A stretch of 32,464 bases of DNA. Origin: an uncultured Bacteroidota bacterium. GTDB lineage: Bacteria; Bacteroidota; Bacteroidia; Flavobacteriales; Flavobacteriaceae. Position numbers and translations under genes: made by a program. Below, piece by piece: positions 1 through 8,099 of this stretch (its first letter is position 1; the number at the start of each line of letters is the position of its first letter). The DNA is taken from positions 1 through 32,464 of the forward strand of contig CAJXTX010000013.1 of assembly GCA_913060705.1 (NCBI GenBank), read 5' to 3'. The notes under the pieces are model-generated. The model did no database searches. It was given only the letters and a program-made list of their open reading frames with translations, and was not told the DNA's origin.

Positions 1-51
1 ACGATAAAAAAGATTTCAGCTCCGCTGATAAAAAGAGAAATCATAAGGGTA

Positions 52-59
52 CAAATATA
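52..59 (-). promoter_or_regulatory. -7 promoter box reading out of the left edge
   Basis: On the minus strand the sequence TATATTTG exactly matches the Bacteroidota -7 consensus TAnnTTTG and is followed by TACCC. It would drive a gene lying left of the window. The first T of the box is also the last T of the T-tract of the M1 peptidase terminator, so the two signals are fused. No well-placed -33 TTTG element is visible; the nearest TTTG, in the terminator loop region, is only 14 bases upstream of the box. Confidence 0.5.
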
Positions 60-88
60 AAAAATCCCGCAGCCAAAGCTGCGGGATT
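58..88 (-). terminator. Rho-independent terminator of the M1 peptidase gene
   Basis: A perfect 11-bp inverted repeat (AATCCCGCAGC at 63-73 and its complement at 78-88, four-base loop) is followed on the minus strand by six Ts. It starts 23 bases beyond the stop codon of the M1 peptidase gene and should end that four-gene transcript. Confidence 0.85.
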
Positions 89-111
89 CTCATTTCAGTT
101 TCAAACCGTTC

Positions 112-2409
112 TTACTGTTGAACTTGAGCTTTCAACTGTTCAAACTCTGAACCTTGATCAACCTTCGGCCAGCTATTGTTTGAGGTGTCAATATCTGCTG
201 TTTCAAGCTTAGGATCTACTGTAATCCCTACCAATTCTTTGTCTGAAGAAAAGACACGCTTCACAGAGGCGTCGTTTTTACGCCAAATTTCAACAGGATA
301 GCGCACCTCTTCTTTAGTACCGTCAGCATAGGTGTACTCAACGATTAGCGGCATTGGAATCCCTCCTGGCTTTTCAAACTCGATCTCGTAGAAGTACTTG
401 GGCTGTTTCACCTTCGCTCTTTCCTCAGCAGTCATGTTATCCATCATAAATTCAGACAAGGTAGAAGAAGCCGAAATTGGATCCTTAATTTCTTCGTCCG
501 ATTCTTTCGCATCTAAATCGGCCAGATACACTAATGGAGGAAGATCTGCTGCGGTTAGACCATTTGCCGCCATATATTCTTTCATCTCCTCGGTAGGCTC
601 ATCAGAAACATAGTATTTCTTCACGTTAGAAACCCCTATATCTACATAATCCGTTGTGTAGAACCACGATCTCCAAAACCAATCTAAATCCACAGCTGAG
701 GCATCTTCCATTGTTCTGAAGAAGTCTTCAGGAGTCGGATGCTTAAACATCCAGCGCTGTGCATAGGTTTTAAAGGCATGATCGAACAACTCACGACCCA
801 TTACTGTTTCCCTAAGAATGTTCAAAGCGGTGGCGGGCTTAGCGTAAGCATTAGGTCCTAATTGATAAACGTTTTCAGGATTCGACATGATCGGAGCGAT
901 ATAGCTCTGATCACCTGCCATATAATTCACAATAGCCGAAGGAGCCCCTCTTCTTGAAGGGTATTTATCTAATCCTTCAATAGCCTCTGGATAGGCCTCT
1001 CCGAATTCTTGCTCTGCCAAGTACTGCATAAAGGTATCTAGACCTTCGTCCATCCACCCCCACTGACGCTCGTCTGAGTTAACAATCATAGGAAAGAAGT
1101 TATGCCCTACCTCGTGAATGATCACACTCATCATACCGAATTTTGTACGGTCTGAATAGCTACCGTCTTTGTTTGGTCTTCCGTAGTTCCAGCAAATCAT
1201 CGGATATTCCATACCTTGATTCTTCGCATGCACAGAAATGGCCTTGTGATAAGGATAATCAAAAGTGTGTGAAGAATACGACTTGAGTGTCGAAGCTACA
1301 GCACGTGTTGACCACTCTTCCCAAAGAGGGTTTCCTTCTTTAGGGTAAAGCGAAACAGCCATAACATCTTTGTTACCCACCTTAACGGCCATCATATCCC
1401 AGATAAATTTTCTAGAGGTTGCAAATCCGTAATCTCTTACGTTTTCAGCTCTAAACTTCCAGGTTTTGGTTTTTGTAGCAAAAGATTTTTCGGCAGCCTC
1501 AGCCTCCTCTTGTGTCACAATGAGTACGGGCTTATCGTAACTCTTCTGCGCCTCTTCATAGCGCTTCATCATTTCTTTAGAGAAGACCTGTTTGCGGTTT
1601 AGCAGAACACCAGTAGCGTCCAATATGTGATCTTCAGGTACTGTAATTGATACATCGTAGTTTCCGAAAGGAAGCGCAAACTCACCGCTACCCCAGAACT
1701 GATGGTTCTGCCAACCTTCTACGTCACTGTACACAGCCATTCTCGGAAAGAACTGAGCAATCACGTAGGCTCTATTACCGTCTTCTGGAAAGTACTCATA
1801 ACCCGAGCGTGCTCTGTTAACGGTATGGTCAGGAATATTATACCACCACTTAATCGAGAAGGAATAAGATTGTCCTGACATTAACGGAGTAGGCAAATCG
1901 ACACGCATCATTGTATAATTGATCACGTGAGGCAGCGCAGCACCGCGGCTGTCTTTTACCCATTCAATATTGAATCCACCATCGAAAGATTCACCCATGA
2001 AGTTTTGAGTGAAATTATCAGGGGTATATGCCAAATTCACCCCACTTCCGTTGCGGAGTGGTGCTTTAGAATCTTTTGCACGTACGTTTTGATCCAGCTG
2101 CACCCATAAAAACTCTAAGGCATCAGGAGAGTTGTTAGTGTAGGTAATGGTTTCTTCACCGTAAATACGAGCGTTTTCATCGTCTAAACGAATATCCATT
2201 ACATAGTCCGCCTGTTGTTGATAATAGTCAGGGCCTGGCGCTCCTGAAGCTGTGCGGTAAGTGTTTGGAGTTGCAAACTCTTCGTAGAGTTGTTTGAATT
2301 TATTGGTGTTGTAATGTCCTGGTTCGCGCTCTGTTTTTTCTTGCTGAGCGCTTAGGCCAGTGCTGAATAGCACAAAAGCTGCAGTTAAGCAGGTAAGTAC
2401 ATGTTTCAT
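112..2409 (-). CDS. M1 family zinc metallopeptidase, secreted
   Basis: This 765-residue protein is an aminopeptidase-N-like (M1, gluzincin) peptidase. The zinc site is HEVGH at residues 432-436, with E433 as catalytic glutamate, and the third ligand E455 lies in WMDEG, giving the usual HExxH-x18-E spacing. A GMEYP motif at 399-403 sits where the family's GxMEN substrate-binding motif lies. The N-terminus (MKHVLTCLTAAFVLFSTGLSA) looks like a Sec signal peptide cleaved near A21, so it probably acts in the periplasm or outside the cell; I see no type IX secretion C-terminal domain. It is the last gene of a minus-strand cluster with DUF6702 and two carboxypeptidase-regulatory-like proteins, 64 bases after the DUF6702 stop. 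The substrate is unknown; the poorly matched GxMEN motif means true aminopeptidase specificity is not assured. The family assignment is secure. Confidence 0.93.
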   Translation of the reverse strand: MKHVLTCLTAAFVLFSTGLSAQQEKTEREPGHYNTNKFKQLYEEFATPNTYRTASGAPGPDYYQQQADYVMDIRLDDENARIYGEETITYTNNSPDALEFLWVQLDQNVRAKDSKAPLRNGSGVNLAYTPDNFTQNFMGESFDGGFNIEWVKDSRGAALPHVINYTMMRVDLPTPLMSGQSYSFSIKWWYNIPDHTVNRARSGYEYFPEDGNRAYVIAQFFPRMAVYSDVEGWQNHQFWGSGEFALPFGNYDVSITVPEDHILDATGVLLNRKQVFSKEMMKRYEEAQKSYDKPVLIVTQEEAEAAEKSFATKTKTWKFRAENVRDYGFATSRKFIWDMMAVKVGNKDVMAVSLYPKEGNPLWEEWSTRAVASTLKSYSSHTFDYPYHKAISVHAKNQGMEYPMICWNYGRPNKDGSYSDRTKFGMMSVIIHEVGHNFFPMIVNSDERQWGWMDEGLDTFMQYLAEQEFGEAYPEAIEGLDKYPSRRGAPSAIVNYMAGDQSYIAPIMSNPENVYQLGPNAYAKPATALNILRETVMGRELFDHAFKTYAQRWMFKHPTPEDFFRTMEDASAVDLDWFWRSWFYTTDYVDIGVSNVKKYYVSDEPTEEMKEYMAANGLTAADLPPLVYLADLDAKESDEEIKDPISASSTLSEFMMDNMTAEERAKVKQPKYFYEIEFEKPGGIPMPLIVEYTYADGTKEEVRYPVEIWRKNDASVKRVFSSDKELVGITVDPKLETADIDTSNNSWPKVDQGSEFEQLKAQVQQ

Positions 2410-2473
2410 TGAAAATCAACTTAAGATTAGAAAGGTGAATTTAGGGTGTTTTTAGCAGCTGTCCAATTTTGTT

Positions 2474-3007
2474 TTAGCGGCTCCCTAACGCCCAATTAAA
2501 AGCGGGATCATCTTTTGATAACACTTTACTTTTTTTAGCCCCAAAAAAGTAAAAATGCATTAGGTTTTGCTGCTCATCAAAAAGCCCTGTCAGTAAACGG
2601 TTTTGAAATGCAATAACTGAGTCTTCGTCGAGGGTTACCCCATCAAACTCAATTAAAAGAACTATCTGATCTCCTTCGTAGGTATAACCCGCAAAATTCG
2701 GACTATACGAAGATCCATCAGCACTAAAGCGCATCATTCGATCAATGTAGCGCTGAAAGAATTCATTGGCCAACGAGGTCTGTTCTTCGTCTGTATCTAA
2801 CCGCAAAGCAACACCGTAACGGGTTTTAATGGCCAACTCTATATCGTCTATGAAGGCTCTTGTTACCAACTGCAGGGCTTGCTGCTCTGCATTGTAATTC
2901 ACTTTGGTAACGCTTAGATAAAACTTGTGATTAACTTCATGAACAGTCTTGTGTGCTCCTGCGCTCAAAGTCATGACTGCTGCAATAAAAAACAGTATCT
3001 TCTTCAT
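2474..3007 (-). CDS. DUF6702 family protein
   Basis: This 177-residue protein has a short signal peptide (MKKILFFIAAVMTLSAGAH). It resembles the DUF6702 family of Bacteroidota: the start of the mature part, HKFYLSVTKVNY, followed by a stretch ending in TRAFIDDIE, is the recognisable segment. The rest is predicted beta-rich (for example YEGDQIVLLIEF) and has no catalytic motif I can identify. It should be periplasmic. Its ATG overlaps the TGA of the upstream gene by four bases (ATGA), implying translational coupling, and the M1 peptidase follows. The steady partnership suggests it helps the peptidase or an outer-membrane process, but that is inference and no function is established. Confidence 0.75.
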   Translation of the reverse strand: MKKILFFIAAVMTLSAGAHKTVHEVNHKFYLSVTKVNYNAEQQALQLVTRAFIDDIELAIKTRYGVALRLDTDEEQTSLANEFFQRYIDRMMRFSADGSSYSPNFAGYTYEGDQIVLLIEFDGVTLDEDSVIAFQNRLLTGLFDEQQNLMHFYFFGAKKSKVLSKDDPAFNWALGSR

Positions 3008-3774
3008 GGATTCAATGCTTTAAAAGAAGTACTCTTTCTCTTCATAAACTCTAAAAACTTAAGCTCATCCCCCAAGGCCACAAGGTCGAGGAAGAGCGGA
3101 TCTTGCTCACAATAGTACAAAAAGCGAAGAATTTCGGCTGAATCTATAGCGAGATAGTCCTCAAATAGCGGCTTTTCATAGCGCTTTATCACTTGATCTA
3201 TTTTCGCATTTTTCGCCTCTAGTGCAATTCTATTTTTGAGCATCTTCGTCCTTCCGGTTAAGGCGTTTAAGAGCGGATTGAGAGGAATAAGTCCTCCTCC
3301 GCTTGTCGCTTCGTACAAAAGCCTTTGACTTTGTGTAAGCTCAGGTGCATCGGCATTGGGTAGCCCTAAGGCATTCGCGTTTACTTCTGGGTTCACCTGT
3401 ATCCGTGTGACATCTTCTGAAAGCTGTCTGCTCAATCCGTATGGGTTTAAGGTCACTCCTTCTAATTCATTGACAAATGGATCAAGGGGTATCCGAAGGT
3501 ACGATGAGGCGTAAAGCGACGGATCAATTACGAGAAGCTTCGGCTGAATCTGAACAGAGGTGATGCGAAGACTATCGCCAGGGCTCACCAGAATCTCAAA
3601 CTCTCCTGAGGTATTGGTAACCACTCCTGTCTTCTTGCTTATATTCTGAATAGTAATTCCAGATAGATCAACGTCTTCTGCAGTAACCGAGGCGCGAAGG
3701 ACTTTCTGATTTTGGGCCTGAACCAAGCTGGTACTAAGACTCAGCACCAACAAGATCATAAGGATACGTATCAC
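3004..3774 (-). CDS. Carboxypeptidase-regulatory-like domain protein (paralog 2)
   Basis: This 256-residue protein has a signal peptide (MIRILMILLVLSLSTSLVQA) followed by one carboxypeptidase D regulatory-like beta-sandwich at about 28-100; the stretch TGVVTNTSGEFEILVSPGD is typical. The C-terminal half contains FLYYCEQDPLF and ELKFLEFM, which match the same positions in the upstream neighbour, so the two are diverged tandem paralogs sharing an unnamed C-terminal domain. The start is GTG at 3774, overlapping the upstream TGA. I prefer it over ATG at 3759 because R3 supplies the positive charge a signal peptide needs. It is coupled to the DUF6702 gene downstream through an ATGA overlap. The domain is often the N-terminal part of TonB-dependent transporters, but no plug or barrel is present here. 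The function is unknown. Confidence 0.8.
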   Translation of the reverse strand: MIRILMILLVLSLSTSLVQAQNQKVLRASVTAEDVDLSGITIQNISKKTGVVTNTSGEFEILVSPGDSLRITSVQIQPKLLVIDPSLYASSYLRIPLDPFVNELEGVTLNPYGLSRQLSEDVTRIQVNPEVNANALGLPNADAPELTQSQRLLYEATSGGGLIPLNPLLNALTGRTKMLKNRIALEAKNAKIDQVIKRYEKPLFEDYLAIDSAEILRFLYYCEQDPLFLDLVALGDELKFLEFMKRKSTSFKALNP

Positions 3775-4505
3775 TCCATCTCTTTTTTAAATGCTTCAGC
3801 AGTGGTGACCAAGAATTCGAGAAGCTCAAATTCATTTTCTTTTCTCAGCAGTTGATAGGTCGGGACACGCTCATCACAGTAGGTTAAAAAATCAGGAATC
3901 TGTGCGGGAGCTAATTTTAAATCTTGCACAAAGAAACGTTCATCATATACTTTGGCCAATGCCTCAGAAAGCTTGAGCTTCGGAACATTGTCTCCTTCGT
4001 TCGGAACAAGAAGCGATTTTAACAGTTTAAAGACAGAAATGAAATTTAAGCCGTCTTGCATTCCTCTCGCAGAAGTTGAAAGAGCAATATTGTCTACAGC
4101 AGAGGCCCGATCAATTTCATATTCAAACCCCTTGAATTCTTCGTTTTTAAGTTCGATAAAAGCCTCTTGATTGTCAGGGGTAACTACTACCTCATCGAGC
4201 TGGCGTACCTTTTCGGTCACCTCAACAACCAGCCGTCCATTATTCAGAATATCCTCGGTAATTTGAATGACCTCTAATTGGTAATTGACCGCGGTAAATA
4301 CAAGTTCATCCCCAACAGCCACCTCGATAGTGAAGGCCCCATTTTCATCAGTAATAGTACTAATCTCACGCGTAGCATTAACCACCGCTTCATCAGAAAC
4401 AAAACTATTTCTATACAATACTTGACCCTTTAGGCGTACCAGTTCTGATTGTCCAAAAACAGAAGATCCGATCGCCAAACACAAGAGAAATAAAACATTT
4501 TTCAT
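3771..4505 (-). CDS. Carboxypeptidase-regulatory-like domain protein (paralog 1)
   Basis: This is about 244 residues from the ATG at 4505 (MKNVLFLLCLAIGSSVFG, a good signal peptide). An in-frame ATG three codons upstream at 4514 is possible but gives a worse signal sequence. After the signal comes a carboxypeptidase-regulatory-like beta-sandwich: LKGQVLYRNSFVSDEAVVN, then a turn with TDENGAFTIEV and a LDEVVVTP segment, as seen at the N-termini of SusC/TonB-type proteins. The C-terminal region FLTYCDERVPTYQLL followed by ELLEFL is shared with the next gene. It is first in the four-gene minus-strand cluster and diverges from the GNAT gene across 45 bases. It is predicted periplasmic or outer-membrane-associated. 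No enzymatic motif is seen and the role is unknown. Confidence 0.8.
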   Translation of the reverse strand: MKNVLFLLCLAIGSSVFGQSELVRLKGQVLYRNSFVSDEAVVNATREISTITDENGAFTIEVAVGDELVFTAVNYQLEVIQITEDILNNGRLVVEVTEKVRQLDEVVVTPDNQEAFIELKNEEFKGFEYEIDRASAVDNIALSTSARGMQDGLNFISVFKLLKSLLVPNEGDNVPKLKLSEALAKVYDERFFVQDLKLAPAQIPDFLTYCDERVPTYQLLRKENEFELLEFLVTTAEAFKKEME

Positions 4506-4514
4506 GAGGTGCAT

Positions 4515-4535
4515 ATACTTACCCTAAATTTACCA
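4515..4535. promoter_or_regulatory. Possible shared divergent promoter region
   Basis: The core CTAAATTTAC reads nearly the same on both strands and gives a 7-of-8 match to TAnnTTTG (TAAATTTA) in each direction. It lies between the divergent envelope cluster and the GNAT gene and is the only promoter-like sequence in the 45-base gap. This is suggestive only. Confidence 0.3.
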
Positions 4536-4550
4536 CAAACCGTTCAGTTT

Positions 4551-5006
4551 ATGACGCTCATTAAACAAGTTAATGCCTCTGCCATTTTAACGGTCCGACA
4601 GGCGGTTCTGCGCCAGGGACTTCCTATAGAAGCAAGCATCTTTGATAAAGATGAAGATCAGCATACCGCTCATTTTGGAGCCTTTATTGAAGACAATGTC
4701 GTAGGTTGCGCCACACTGGTACATAACCCAAATGCGCGATTTACCCCTGAGTATACCCATACGGCACAATTGAGAGGCATGGCCGTGCTGCCAGAATATC
4801 GCAGCAGCGGAATTGGCCGACGGCTTTTAAGGGCGGCAGAAACGAAAGCCAAAGAAGACGGTATTGAAGTGCTGTGGTTCAATGCACGTATTAAGGCGGT
4901 ACCCTTTTACGAAAAGAACGGATATATCAAAGAAGGCGAAGCTTATGAAATTGAGGGTGTAGGCACCCATTATTTTATGTTTAAACTACTTTCATCTCAT
5001 GAATAG
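4551..5006 (+). CDS. GNAT family N-acetyltransferase
   Basis: This 151-residue protein starts at ATG 4551 (MTLIKQVNASAILTVRQAVL). A longer reading from GTG at 4509 is rejected because it would overlap the divergent gene and adds nothing GNAT-like. The acetyl-CoA pyrophosphate-binding motif A is clear: LRGMAVLPEYRSSGIGRRLL, with the R-x-x-G-x-G/A core in RSSGIG. The C-terminal part, with NARIKAVPFYEKNGYIKEGE, is the usual GNAT motif B (xFYxKxGF). It resembles ElaA/YitI-type small acetyltransferases, but the acetyl acceptor cannot be read from the sequence. The last eight bases overlap the M15 peptidase gene, so the two are probably co-translated. Confidence 0.88.
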   Translation: MTLIKQVNASAILTVRQAVLRQGLPIEASIFDKDEDQHTAHFGAFIEDNVVGCATLVHNPNARFTPEYTHTAQLRGMAVLPEYRSSGIGRRLLRAAETKAKEDGIEVLWFNARIKAVPFYEKNGYIKEGEAYEIEGVGTHYFMFKLLSSHE

Positions 5007-5733
5007 ACGCGAATACATCCGCCTACAAAACCTTGGGCTCGCCGCACTTTTTGTCCCTCAAATAGAAACCGAATGGAGCTGGTCTCATAGCGTCGAACGC
5101 TTAATGGGAATTGATCCTCCTAAGCTATTTGGAGCAGAAAAAATACAGCTGACGCGTCGCGCTTACAAAGCGTTTAATCGCATGAAAATGGCTGCTTGGA
5201 ACGACGGCATTGGAATAAGGACCGTGTCGAGCTTCAGGTCATATGCTGACCAAAAACGGATTTTTGAACGAAAATTTAAGGCCTTTACTGAAGAGGGAGA
5301 TTCAGGTACAGACGCCATTGAGCGAATTATCGAATATTCGACCCTGCCCGGAACCTCAAGGCATCACTGGGGGACTGATATTGATATCGTTCAAGCCGGC
5401 CGAAACGTCGATGGCGACAGCCTTTTAGAAGAGCACTTTGAACTAGGGGGAGCCTTTAGAGCGCTTAAAGAGTGGTTAGATCAAAACGCCACTGATTTCG
5501 ACTTTTATTTGGTTTATACCCAGGATGCCCATCGAAAGGGATTCAATTACGAACCGTGGCACCTCAGCTATGCTCCAGAATCGATCTCCTTGCTCAAAAG
5601 CTATCTTCGGAAAGAGGTTATCCATAACATTTTATCACAAAAAGTTATTGGATACGAACATCTGAGCGAGGAGCGATTGAATCGCTACCTAGAGGAGCAC
5701 CTCTTGGGGATAAACCCAAAGCTTCTGCCGTAA
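4999..5733 (+). CDS. M15 family D-Ala-D-Ala carboxypeptidase-like protein (VanY-like)
   Basis: This 244-residue zinc peptidase belongs to the M15B/VanY group that trims D-alanine from peptidoglycan stem peptides. The motif S120-x-H122-x-x-G125-x-D127-x-D129 (SRHHWGTDID) supplies zinc ligands H122 and D129. EPWH at 185-188 supplies catalytic E185 and the third ligand H188. SSFRSYADQ near 77-85 is the usual arginine-bearing substrate motif. The N-terminus MNRREYIRLQNLGLAALFVP has a twin-arginine pattern followed by a short hydrophobic stretch, so export by Tat is plausible but unproven. The gene overlaps the GNAT gene by eight bases and is followed by gpmI under its own promoter. The function is confident at family level. 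Confidence 0.88.
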   Translation: MNRREYIRLQNLGLAALFVPQIETEWSWSHSVERLMGIDPPKLFGAEKIQLTRRAYKAFNRMKMAAWNDGIGIRTVSSFRSYADQKRIFERKFKAFTEEGDSGTDAIERIIEYSTLPGTSRHHWGTDIDIVQAGRNVDGDSLLEEHFELGGAFRALKEWLDQNATDFDFYLVYTQDAHRKGFNYEPWHLSYAPESISLLKSYLRKEVIHNILSQKVIGYEHLSEERLNRYLEEHLLGINPKLLP

Positions 5734-5739
5734 TAGTTT

Positions 5740-5747
5740 TACCTTTG
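5740..5747 (+). promoter_or_regulatory. -7 promoter box of gpmI-map-methyltransferase
   Basis: TACCTTTG is an exact TAnnTTTG match 20 bases before the gpmI ATG, in the 34-base gap after the M15 gene. No convincing -33 element is seen. Confidence 0.7.
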
Positions 5748-5767
5748 TATACATCAATCCAATTCCA

Positions 5768-7285
5768 ATGAATAAGAAGGTTCTTCTCATGATTTTAGAC
5801 GGATGGGGAATGTCTCCTGATCCAAATGTTTCTGCCATCGCGCATGCCGATACGGAATTTATAGATGGCCTGTATAAGAGCTACACAAATGCCACGTTAC
5901 TCACCCACGGTATGCATGTGGGACTGCCCGACGGACAAATGGGAAATAGCGAGGTCGGACATATGAATCTCGGTGCGGGACGTATCGTATACCAAGACCT
6001 GGCACGTATCAATAAGGCGGTTCAAGAAAAGACATTAGGACAAGAAAAGGTAATCACCGATGCGCTAGCTTACGCGGCAGAAAAACAAGTGAACGTTCAC
6101 CTACTCGGATTGTGCAGTAACGGTGGTGTGCATTCACACATCGATCATCTCAAGGCCTTGGTTGACGTCTGTGAGACGAGCAGTCATCCAGCTACATTCA
6201 TCCATGCCTTTACCGACGGTCGAGATGTCGACCCTAAGAGTGGCGCACAATTCATAGCAGATATTCAAGCCTACACTCAAGAGAAACAAACCAAGATTGC
6301 CTCGGTAACGGGTCGTTACTACGCAATGGATCGCGATAAACGCTGGGAACGCGTTAAAGTCGCTTACGATGCCCTTGTTCATGGTGAAGGAAACCAGGCA
6401 AACAACCTCGTTCAAGAGATTGAGGCCTCTTATGAAAATGGGGTGACAGATGAGTTTATTCATCCGATTATACAAGTCGACCAGCAACAGCAACCTATTG
6501 GTACGATTAAACCCGGTGATGTTGTGCTCTTTTTCAACTTTAGAACAGATCGCGGTCGAGAGCTCACAGAGGTATTGACCCAACAAGCGTTCGAAGAATA
6601 TCAGATGCAACCTTTAGCACTGTATTACGTCACCCTTACCAACTACGACAATTCGTTTAAAAATATCAAGGTAGTTTTTGATAAGGAAAACATCAAAGAC
6701 ACACTTGGTGAGACGCTAGCAAAGGCCGGAAAAAAACAGTTGCGTATCGCAGAGACCGAAAAGTATCCCCACGTGACCTTCTTTTTTAATGGTGGACGTG
6801 AGGAGCCCTTTGACCAAGAAGAACGCATTTTGTGTCCTTCACCGAAAGTGGCCACCTACGATTTGCAACCTGAGATGAGTGCCTATGACATCAAGGATGC
6901 CCTGATGCCGCACCTCAAAAATTCAACCTTTGATTTTATTTGCCTCAACTTTGCCAACCCAGACATGGTAGGTCATACCGGAAGTATGGAGGCTGCAATC
7001 AAGGCCTGCGAAACCGTTGACCGTTGCACAAAAGAACTCGTAACTGCCGCGCTTGAGAGTGGTTATACGACACTGATCATTGCCGATCACGGAAACTGTG
7101 ATACGATGGTCAACCCAGATCACAGTCCGAACACAGCGCATACTACCAATCCTGTCCCTCTCATTGTTGTGGATCCTGAAATCACAGAAGTAAAGAATGG
7201 AGTCTTAGGAGACGTAGCCCCCACCGTACTGAAGCTAATGGGAATTGCCCAACCTGAGGCGATGACACAACAACCTTTAGTTTAA
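5768..7285 (+). CDS. gpmI: 2,3-bisphosphoglycerate-independent phosphoglycerate mutase
   Basis: This cytoplasmic glycolytic/gluconeogenic enzyme interconverts 3- and 2-phosphoglycerate through a phosphoserine intermediate, using two metal ions. The 505-residue length is normal for the family. Visible motifs are the metal-binding D11 in LDGWG, the nucleophile S61 in GNSEVGH, FTDGRD, the arginine-rich NFRTDRGRELT, and IIADHGNCDTM with HTTNP near the C-terminus. These are the alkaline-phosphatase-superfamily metal ligands and the phosphoglycerate-binding arginines. It begins a plus-strand operon: its stop TAA shares one base with the ATG of map. No cofactor-dependent phosphoglycerate mutase is present in the window. 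Confidence 0.97.
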   Translation: MNKKVLLMILDGWGMSPDPNVSAIAHADTEFIDGLYKSYTNATLLTHGMHVGLPDGQMGNSEVGHMNLGAGRIVYQDLARINKAVQEKTLGQEKVITDALAYAAEKQVNVHLLGLCSNGGVHSHIDHLKALVDVCETSSHPATFIHAFTDGRDVDPKSGAQFIADIQAYTQEKQTKIASVTGRYYAMDRDKRWERVKVAYDALVHGEGNQANNLVQEIEASYENGVTDEFIHPIIQVDQQQQPIGTIKPGDVVLFFNFRTDRGRELTEVLTQQAFEEYQMQPLALYYVTLTNYDNSFKNIKVVFDKENIKDTLGETLAKAGKKQLRIAETEKYPHVTFFFNGGREEPFDQEERILCPSPKVATYDLQPEMSAYDIKDALMPHLKNSTFDFICLNFANPDMVGHTGSMEAAIKACETVDRCTKELVTAALESGYTTLIIADHGNCDTMVNPDHSPNTAHTTNPVPLIVVDPEITEVKNGVLGDVAPTVLKLMGIAQPEAMTQQPLV

Positions 7286-8091
7286 TGAGTGCTGTAGTAT
7301 TAAAGTCTCCTGAAGAAATTGCCCTCATTGCAGAGAGTGCCCAGCTGGTTTCAAAGACCTTAGGAATGTTGGCCAAAGAGGTGGTTCCTGGTGCCGACCC
7401 TCTCGCACTAGATAAACTAGCTGAAACCTTTATCAGAGACCACAAAGGAGAGCCAGGATTTCTCGGTATGTACGACTTCCCGAATACTTTGAATTGGAGC
7501 CCAAACGAGCAAGTGGTTCACGGTATTCCAGATCACACCCCTCTAAAAGAAGGAGATGTCATATCCATTGATTGCGGGGTCTTTATGAACGGATACTACG
7601 GAGATCATGCCTATACCTTTGAGGTAGGAGAAGTAGATCCGGATACCAAGAAATTGCTGAAAACGGCCAAAGAGTCACTCTATGTAGGGATCTCAGAGTT
7701 TAAAGCAGGTAATCGCGTTGGAGACGTGGGTTATGCTATTCAGCAATACAACGAAGCTCAAGGCTATGGAGTGGTCCGTGAACTCGTCGGACATGGACTC
7801 GGAAAAAGCCTGCACGAAGGACCTGAAATGCCCAATTACGGAAGAAGATCTCAAGGAAAAGTATTTAAAGAAGGGCTTGTTGTCGCCATTGAACCGATGA
7901 TTAATAGGGGAACGCACCGTATTGTTCAAGGGAAAGACGGATGGACCATTAAGACCGCCGACAAGCAACCAAGCGCTCATTTCGAACACAATGTGGCGAT
8001 CGTTGATGGAAAACCAAAATTGCTTTCGACCTTCCAATACATCTACGAGGCACTCGGAATCAGCTCAGATGAAGAGCAACCCTTTAAGTAA
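7285..8091 (+). CDS. map: Type I methionine aminopeptidase
   Basis: This enzyme removes the initiator methionine from nascent proteins whose second residue is small. The 268-residue protein carries all five metal ligands, D96, D107, H170, E203 and E234, in the contexts SIDCGVF, GDHAY, GHGLG, AIEPM and FEHNVAI, plus H79 in VVHGIP. There is no N-terminal zinc-finger extension, as expected of a bacterial type Ia enzyme. The gene starts inside the gpmI stop (TAATG) and should be translated by coupling. The methyltransferase gene follows after eight bases. Confidence 0.97.
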   Translation: MSAVVLKSPEEIALIAESAQLVSKTLGMLAKEVVPGADPLALDKLAETFIRDHKGEPGFLGMYDFPNTLNWSPNEQVVHGIPDHTPLKEGDVISIDCGVFMNGYYGDHAYTFEVGEVDPDTKKLLKTAKESLYVGISEFKAGNRVGDVGYAIQQYNEAQGYGVVRELVGHGLGKSLHEGPEMPNYGRRSQGKVFKEGLVVAIEPMINRGTHRIVQGKDGWTIKTADKQPSAHFEHNVAIVDGKPKLLSTFQYIYEALGISSDEEQPFK

Positions 8092-8099
8092 GTTGCAGT

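Noticed and set aside
63-88. Perfect inverted repeat as a mobile-element end
   Set aside because: It has a short loop and a T-tract right after a gene end, and no transposase or target duplication nearby; it is a terminator.
4509-4550. Extended GNAT start at GTG 4509
   Set aside because: The extra 14 residues would overlap the divergent gene and lie over the only promoter-like sequence; ATG 4551 gives a standard GNAT N-terminus.
6134-6610. A 158-codon minus-strand open frame inside gpmI
   Set aside because: It is fully antisense to an intact, well-conserved gene, and its translation resembles nothing and has no promoter or start context.
7693-8037. A 114-codon minus-strand open frame inside map
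   Set aside because: It is antisense to conserved catalytic motifs of methionine aminopeptidase; it is a shadow frame only.
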